A stretch of 10,409 nucleotides of DNA, taken from Marinagarivorans sp. UBA5868. GTDB taxonomy: Bacteria > Pseudomonadota > Gammaproteobacteria > Pseudomonadales > Cellvibrionaceae. Location: positions 978-11,386 of the forward strand of contig DJFQ01000152.1 of NCBI GenBank assembly GCA_002432095.1, written 5' to 3'. Below the pieces are notes generated by a model. That model did not search any database and was not told the origin of the DNA. It was given only the letters and a program-made list of their open reading frames with translations. Position numbers and translations under genes: made by a program. Of the stretch, positions 6,607 to 10,409 are shown in pieces (within the stretch, counting starts at the first letter, position 1; every line of letters begins with the position of its first letter).

Positions 6607-7396
6607 TATTGACCTCCGCGTCATTATTCTGCTGATTGTTTTGTTGACCGTTGTTTTGCTGCCCATTATTTGGCTGGTTGGGCTGCTGTTGCTGTGGTGG
6701 TGGTGGACCTTGGCCAGGAAGCAGGCTGAACAACCGTTTAACCTCGCCCATATCATCCAGAGTGATCGTCAACTCAATCGCAATGGGTAACTGCTCAGGT
6801 GGACGCCCGGTCGCTGGCCACATGTCATACCAAGGTCCGCCCGCGATGGAGACTCCCGGCCCATAGGGCAATACCCGCACCTGAATGTCTTCCACACCGG
6901 TCAGCAGTTTTTGTTTGTATGCCTGATCTTCCTCGTTCTCTATCGGGTTGTACCAGGTGTCGCGCCAAATCGTCTCCTCAACATAACGATAGCCAACACG
7001 AGCTTCCTCCGTGCGGCGCTGATGCAAAGGGTTATCTACTCCGCCGCGTATTACCACTAGCCAATAGTCGTCACTCTGCGCTACATACAGCGCCGGCAAT
7101 ACCTCGCCGAGCCGCTGGCGGTAAGTTTTGGGTAATGCGTTTCTGAGATCGGTCTCGATAACAAACAAAGTGCGGTCTATAGCCGCCAGCCGTTCCATCG
7201 CCTCCCGCGTCGCCGCTGCGCCAGACGACGCTGTGTTGAATGCCTGAGAAGCGAGCATGGCGATAAGCGCCATGATAAACAGGGCCACCATCACTTCCAT
7301 TAAAGTGAAACCCGTCACCAACGTTAGGCCAAAGGCGCGAGATCGGTGGGGGACGGTGATTCCCACACTATTCAAGGAGAAACCCCGACAACTCAA
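6590..7396 (-). CDS. gspJ: Type II secretion minor pseudopilin J with a Q/N-rich tail
   Basis: GspJ is a minor pseudopilin of the I-J-K tip complex. Cleavage follows Gly29 (TG/FTLMEVMVALFIMAL), with the conserved Glu at +5 and a hydrophobic helix to about residue 52. Family features follow: ERLAAIDRTLFVIETDLRNAL (68-88), a VGYRYVEETIWR strand pair (134-145) and LLTGVEDIQVRVLPYG (164-179). The start is uncertain. TTG at 7396 has AGAGGA eight bases upstream and gives 268 residues with a 29-residue leader overlapping gspI by 29 bases; TTG 7375 and GTG 7366 are alternatives giving shorter leaders. The oddity is residues 227-268: four prolines followed by a region where 20 of 24 residues (235-258) are Gln or Asn. 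Most GspJ proteins end near the position where this tail begins, by my recollection of the family. Confidence 0.95.
   Translation of the reverse strand: MSCRGFSLNSVGITVPHRSRAFGLTLVTGFTLMEVMVALFIMALIAMLASQAFNTASSGAAATREAMERLAAIDRTLFVIETDLRNALPKTYRQRLGEVLPALYVAQSDDYWLVVIRGGVDNPLHQRRTEEARVGYRYVEETIWRDTWYNPIENEEDQAYKQKLLTGVEDIQVRVLPYGPGVSIAGGPWYDMWPATGRPPEQLPIAIELTITLDDMGEVKRLFSLLPGQGPPPPQQQQPNQPNNGQQNNGQQNNQQNNDAEVNNDFAN
6593..6718 (-). other. Pro/Gln/Asn-rich low-complexity tail of GspJ
   Basis: This encodes GspJ residues 227-268. It has a PPPP run, then QQQQ, then an approximately five-residue repeat of Asn-Asn-Gly-Gln-Gln, ending in a Glu/Asp-containing segment. Repeat units use different synonymous codons (AAT or AAC, CAG or CAA, GGG or GGT), so this is not a fresh slippage expansion and the composition seems maintained at protein level. 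Its function is unknown; a flexible linker or surface-exposed tail is likely. Confidence 0.75.
6613..6617 (-). promoter_or_regulatory. Ribosome binding site of gspK inside gspJ
   Basis: GGAGG on the minus strand, six bases before ATG 6606. It lies within the Ala-Glu-Val codons near the end of gspJ. This decides the gspK start, excluding the longer frame, and implies that gspK initiation is coupled to the end of gspJ translation. Confidence 0.7.
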
Positions 7397-7742
7397 CCAG
7401 GTTTTCCTCTGAACCCTGCATGCGCACCCTTACACGCAGACGCAAAAGCCCCGGCAATTCTGTTTCTTCTGTTTCCGTCTGCCAATCCCAGGTTTCACCA
7501 GCCAACTGCGTGTCGTCTGCCTGGCGTCCCCGCGGCACTATGCCCTGCAGGCGCTGGGTGAGATAAATCTCCTGGAGTTTGTTTTCCGCAACCCAGTGGG
7601 CAAGAGCCACATCTCGCGTGTGTCCGGCAGCGGTCGCCATGCCACCGATACGCATCAGCAACGCCGGCAATGCCAGCGCGACGATTAGCAGTGCGACCAT
7701 GACCTCGACGAGGGTGAATCCTCGGGACGATTTAGAAGCCAT
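7368..7742 (-). CDS. gspI: Type II secretion minor pseudopilin I
   Basis: GspI is the minor pseudopilin that nucleates the I-J-K tip. From ATG 7742 the protein has 124 residues, the usual family size. The leader MASKSSRG is cleaved before FTLVEVMVALLIVALALPAL, with Glu at +5. The conserved region AHWVAENKLQEIYL follows at about residues 48-61, and the C-terminus ends in a beta strand, VELSGFLLE. An ATG two codons upstream (7748) is possible; the open frame extends further, to 7799, but only over the end of gspH. The start overlaps the gspH stop by 11 bases. Confidence 0.95.
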   Translation of the reverse strand: MASKSSRGFTLVEVMVALLIVALALPALLMRIGGMATAAGHTRDVALAHWVAENKLQEIYLTQRLQGIVPRGRQADDTQLAGETWDWQTETEETELPGLLRLRVRVRMQGSEENLVELSGFLLE

Positions 7743-8304
7743 CTTCATCCCGCTCTGGAGGCACCGGCGCCTCCACCCAAACCAACTCGCCGAGCTCATT
7801 TACTTCTATGTGCTGGCTAAAGCCGGGGAAACGGTCATCAGTTAATTCGATGCGAATGGGGGTGACTTCGCCTGTGGAATAGTAGGCTGCTACGGGTGTT
7901 GTACGGTCCGCCTGGCTCTCGTAATCCCATATCAGATCATTGATTTCGACGGTCAGCTGGACACTGGGAGGTAAGGTCACCACCGGAGTTTTGGGTATCG
8001 GCTGCCAACCCTGCGGTGTCATATGACGCCAACTGTATCGCCACCCCAATTCTGCAGAATTTTGCCCCCGCTGGACCTGCCACTCGGGAGGTTCCAGCAA
8101 GAGCGCAGATGTCTCACCAGCCAGAATGGCTCGCTCACTGGCAAATTGGGCGAGCCCCATAAACTGCTCAATGGTTTCCCAGACTTCCTCTTGCGGTTCG
8201 CCGCCGCGCATGGTCAGGGAGACCATGGCGAGACTCATGCCGATCACCAGAATGACCGCCATAAGCTCCAGCAGCGAAAAACCGGCGTGGGCTCTGGTCT
8301 TCAT
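7732..8304 (-). CDS. gspH: Type II secretion minor pseudopilin H
   Basis: GspH is a minor pseudopilin thought to connect the I-J-K tip to the GspG shaft. The 190-residue protein starts MKTRAHAG, cleaved before FSLLELMAVILVIGMSLAMV (Glu at +5). It has a helix to about residue 33, then a beta-rich globular domain with FMGLAQFASERAILAGETSALLL (48-70), the typical GspH segment leading into the first strands, and WRYSWRHMTPQGWQPI (87-102). The length is at the upper end of normal. The ATG lies 9 bases past the gspG stop. Position between G and I and the class III leader make the call firm. Confidence 0.94.
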   Translation of the reverse strand: MKTRAHAGFSLLELMAVILVIGMSLAMVSLTMRGGEPQEEVWETIEQFMGLAQFASERAILAGETSALLLEPPEWQVQRGQNSAELGWRYSWRHMTPQGWQPIPKTPVVTLPPSVQLTVEINDLIWDYESQADRTTPVAAYYSTGEVTPIRIELTDDRFPGFSQHIEVNELGELVWVEAPVPPERDEDGF

Positions 8305-8313
8305 ACATGCCGC

Positions 8314-8757
8314 TTAAGGTGTGACGTCCTGGGCGTCATCCCAATAACTGATGTCCGCATCTTCACCTTCGCCACCGCGCACGCCATCAGCGCCTAGCGT
8401 GTATATATCAAACTGACGGCCATTGTCCGCCGGGCTGACGTAGACATAGTCATTCTCCCAAGGATCCTTGGGGATCTTGTCCATATACTGGCGCCAGCGT
8501 TTTGGCTCTGGGTCGCCATCAGGCTTCATCACCAGCGCCATCAGACCTTGTTCGCTGGATGGATAGCGGTAATTGTCGAGACGGTAAGAATCCAATGCTG
8601 TTTTTAGGTTGCCGAAGTGCGCTTTAACCGTTTGCACCTTGGCCTGGCTGATATTGTCGAATACGCGCGGCCCGACCACACTGAGCAACAGCCCCATGAT
8701 CACAATCACCACCATGATTTCGATCAAGCTGAAACCGCGCTGACCACCTTGTTTCAT
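8314..8757 (-). CDS. gspG: Type II secretion major pseudopilin G
   Basis: GspG polymerises into the pseudopilus that drives substrates through the secretin. From ATG 8757 the precursor has 147 residues. The leader MKQGGQRG is cut by the prepilin peptidase before FSLIEIMVVIVIMGLLLSVVGPRVF, with Glu at +5. The core follows the family closely: DNYRYPSSEQGLMAL (61-75), KDPWENDYVYVSP (97-109) and LGADGVRGGEGEDADISYW (121-139). This last segment is the acidic loop that binds calcium in characterised GspG proteins. An in-frame upstream start at 8805 would overlap gspF and lacks leader character. AGGGGG four bases before the ATG settles the choice. A 37-base gap separates it from gspF. Confidence 0.98.
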   Translation of the reverse strand: MKQGGQRGFSLIEIMVVIVIMGLLLSVVGPRVFDNISQAKVQTVKAHFGNLKTALDSYRLDNYRYPSSEQGLMALVMKPDGDPEPKRWRQYMDKIPKDPWENDYVYVSPADNGRQFDIYTLGADGVRGGEGEDADISYWDDAQDVTP

Positions 8758-8761
8758 AAAT

Positions 8762-8767
8762 CCCCCT
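8762..8767 (-). promoter_or_regulatory. Strong ribosome binding site of gspG
   Basis: AGGGGG on the minus strand, four bases before ATG 8757. It is among the clearest ribosome sites in the operon, which suits the major pseudopilin, needed in far more copies than its neighbours. Confidence 0.65.
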
Positions 8768-8794
8768 GGATCATTAAAAAATGCCGGATTTCGA

Positions 8795-10045
8795 TTAACC
8801 GCCAACCATTTGGTTCATCTGGAAGATCGGCAACATAATCGCCATCACAATAAAAAAGACGATGCCGGCCATGAACAGAATCATGGCGGGCTCCATCAAC
8901 CCCATCATCGTCCCCAATGTAAAAGACAACTCCCTTTCCTGGTTGCGCGCAGCGTGCAGCAACTGATCCGCCAATTGGCCGTTGGCTTCACCACTGGCCA
9001 CCATCTGCACGATCAAGGGCGGAAATTCATCCACCTGATCCATGGCTTTGTTCAGACTGGTGCCCTCTTGCACAGAGACCGCAACCGCCTTGGCCGCTTC
9101 CTGAATATGCCGATTGGCGAGTACCTGGCTGGCGATGCGCAAGGCTTCGAGCAAGGGCACACCACTTTTCACCAGCAGCCCTAGCGTGTTGGCATAACGC
9201 GCCGCCTCGGAAGTGCGGATAAACCCACCGAAGAGCGGCATTTTCAGCAACAGCCTATGCCAACGCAATTGGCGCTCCGGCGCTTTGAGAAGTTGCTTGA
9301 AGAGTATGACCGCACCTATAAGGCCAATGAGCACAAAGAGCCCGTAGTTGACGATAAAGTCGCTGGTGCCGATCAGAATTTCTGTAATCAACGGCAGTTT
9401 TTGCTTAGTTTGCGCAAACATGCCAGTCAGCTTGGGCACTACAAACGCCATCAACGCCATCACCACCCCCATGCTCACACAGAGCAATACCACCGGGTAC
9501 ATCATGGCCATCTGGATCTTTTGCCGTGTCTCCTGGCTGCTTTCGGTGTATTCGGCGAGCTGTTCCAGCACCGGGCCGAGGAAACCTGCAGACTCGCCCG
9601 CTTTTACCATTGCGCGGTAAAGGGTGTTAAAGGCTTTGGGCGCTTCGGACATGGCCTGCGCCAAGCTCAACCCTTCCAGTACCCGGGCGCGAACTTGCAG
9701 CAACAGACTTTTAATTGTGGGCTTGCGGCTTTGGGTGGCTGCCGCCTGCAACACCTCATCAAGCGGTAGGCCGGATTGCAGCAGCGATGCCAATTGGCGG
9801 GTTACCAGAGCAATATCTTTGTGATTCAGCTTTGGCCCGCCACTCCCGAAAAGGCGGCGTCCCGCTGGCGCCTGCGCAGCCGCACCGGCCGCGGATCGGC
9901 GCTTTTGCGATGAACTACGCACATCCACCGGCTTGAGCTGGCGTTGACGCAGCAGGCTGCGTACGTGGCGCTCGGAGTCGCCTTCCAGCACGCCTTTTAC
10001 AGTTTTGCCATTGGCATCCAGCGCCTGATAGGAATATGCGCCCAT
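8795..10045 (-). CDS. gspF: Type II secretion inner-membrane platform protein F
   Basis: GspF is the polytopic core of the inner-membrane platform, related to PilC of type IV pili. The 416 residues are the usual length. The N-terminal MGAYSYQALDANGKTVKGVLEGDSERHVRSLLR segment is typical, followed by an Ala/Arg-rich linker (46-70). Two cytoplasmic helical-bundle domains follow: the first around 74-175 (VTRQLASLLQSGLPLDEVL, MVKAGESAGFLGPVLEQLAEY) and the second around 275-375 (YANTLGLLVKSGVPLLEAL, MVASGEANGQLADQLL). Membrane segments are at about 180-203, 229-250 and 384-408. The ATG starts one base after the gspE stop, so translation is likely coupled. Confidence 0.98.
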   Translation of the reverse strand: MGAYSYQALDANGKTVKGVLEGDSERHVRSLLRQRQLKPVDVRSSSQKRRSAAGAAAQAPAGRRLFGSGGPKLNHKDIALVTRQLASLLQSGLPLDEVLQAAATQSRKPTIKSLLLQVRARVLEGLSLAQAMSEAPKAFNTLYRAMVKAGESAGFLGPVLEQLAEYTESSQETRQKIQMAMMYPVVLLCVSMGVVMALMAFVVPKLTGMFAQTKQKLPLITEILIGTSDFIVNYGLFVLIGLIGAVILFKQLLKAPERQLRWHRLLLKMPLFGGFIRTSEAARYANTLGLLVKSGVPLLEALRIASQVLANRHIQEAAKAVAVSVQEGTSLNKAMDQVDEFPPLIVQMVASGEANGQLADQLLHAARNQERELSFTLGTMMGLMEPAMILFMAGIVFFIVMAIMLPIFQMNQMVGG

Positions 10046-10046
10046 A

Positions 10047-10409
10047 TCAACCGACGACCGTTACCCGGAGCAACTCTTCCACACTGGTGATACCCGCCAG
10101 CACTTTGCTGCGCCCGTCCTCATCAATGGAATCGCAGAACTGGCGCGCATGGGCCAACATCGCTTGCTCACCCACACCCTCGTGAATCAGCTGTCGCAGC
10201 ACGTCGTCTACGGGAATCAGTTCATAGATACCGGTACGGCCGCGATAGCCCGTGTGGTGGCATTTGTCGCAACCGACAGCGTGATAAATGCGGCTGCCTT
10301 TCGGAATATTGATGCGCTCGCATTCTGAGTCGCTGGCATCGTGAGGCTTCTTGCAGTCGGAGCAGAGCTTGCGCACCAGACGCTGAGCCATAAGAGCTTC
10401 AAGACTGGA
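10047..10409 (-). CDS. gspE: Type II secretion ATPase E (C-terminal 120 residues; 5' end outside the window)
   Basis: GspE is the cytoplasmic hexameric ATPase that powers pseudopilus assembly. Only the C-terminal end is present, and the frame is open through the right edge. The fragment begins SSLEALMAQRLVRKLC, corresponding to the SxxxxxxAQRLVR segment after the Walker B and His boxes. It contains the two Cys-X2-Cys pairs (fragment residues 16/19 and 47/50) that bind zinc in GspE, then GYRGRTGIYELIPVDD (54-69), all characteristic. The Walker motifs lie outside the window. The TGA is followed after one base by gspF. PilB-type ATPases share these motifs, but the T2SS gene order favours GspE. 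Confidence 0.96.
   Translation of the reverse strand, partial: SSLEALMAQRLVRKLCSDCKKPHDASDSECERINIPKGSRIYHAVGCDKCHHTGYRGRTGIYELIPVDDVLRQLIHEGVGEQAMLAHARQFCDSIDEDGRSKVLAGITSVEELLRVTVVG

Noticed and set aside
9257..9769. Plus-strand open frame of 170 codons opposite gspF.
   Set aside because: It is antisense to gspF. The histidine-rich, low-logic composition is typical of a reversed membrane-protein gene.

Overview
The window is chromosomal DNA of a Gram-negative bacterium. Every supported gene lies on the minus strand, so transcription runs from the right edge to the left. The type II secretion (T2SS) operon order E-F-G-H-I-J-K-L-M-N, the short overlapping junctions and the moderate-to-high GC content fit a gammaproteobacterium. 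A Cellvibrio/Saccharophagus/Teredinibacter-type secretor of hydrolases would suit, but that narrower placement is an inference from the style of the proteins and is not proven.

Positions 10409 to 3026 hold ten consecutive T2SS genes: the C-terminal end of gspE (cut by the window edge), gspF, gspG, gspH, gspI, gspJ, gspK, gspL, gspM and gspN. GspE is the cytoplasmic ATPase. GspF, GspL and GspM form the inner-membrane assembly platform that holds it. GspG is the major pseudopilin. GspH, I, J and K are minor pseudopilins that build the tip. GspN is an accessory inner-membrane protein. Most junctions are overlaps or gaps of a few bases, so the genes are almost certainly co-transcribed and partly translationally coupled. 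The secretin gspD and gspC are not in the window. GspJ carries an unusual proline/glutamine/asparagine-rich C-terminal tail.

Positions 3033 to 2032 encode a secreted ApbE-family FAD:protein FMN transferase. Its GTG start lies inside the last codons of gspN, so it is effectively the eleventh gene of the operon. No convincing flavinylation target was found in the window.

A 279-base junction (1753-2031) follows, with a hairpin, a weak promoter-like sequence and no classical terminator. Beyond it are two closely spaced genes for exported proteins. The first is an about 190-residue protein with a signal peptide, a coiled coil and a probable beta-rich domain. The second is a periplasmic TPR-type helical-repeat protein that runs off the left edge. 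Their function is not known from the sequence. They form a pair of their own and may or may not belong to the T2SS transcript.

No RNA genes, insertion sequences, CRISPR arrays or phage genes were seen. The plus strand carries only antisense shadows of the minus-strand genes.
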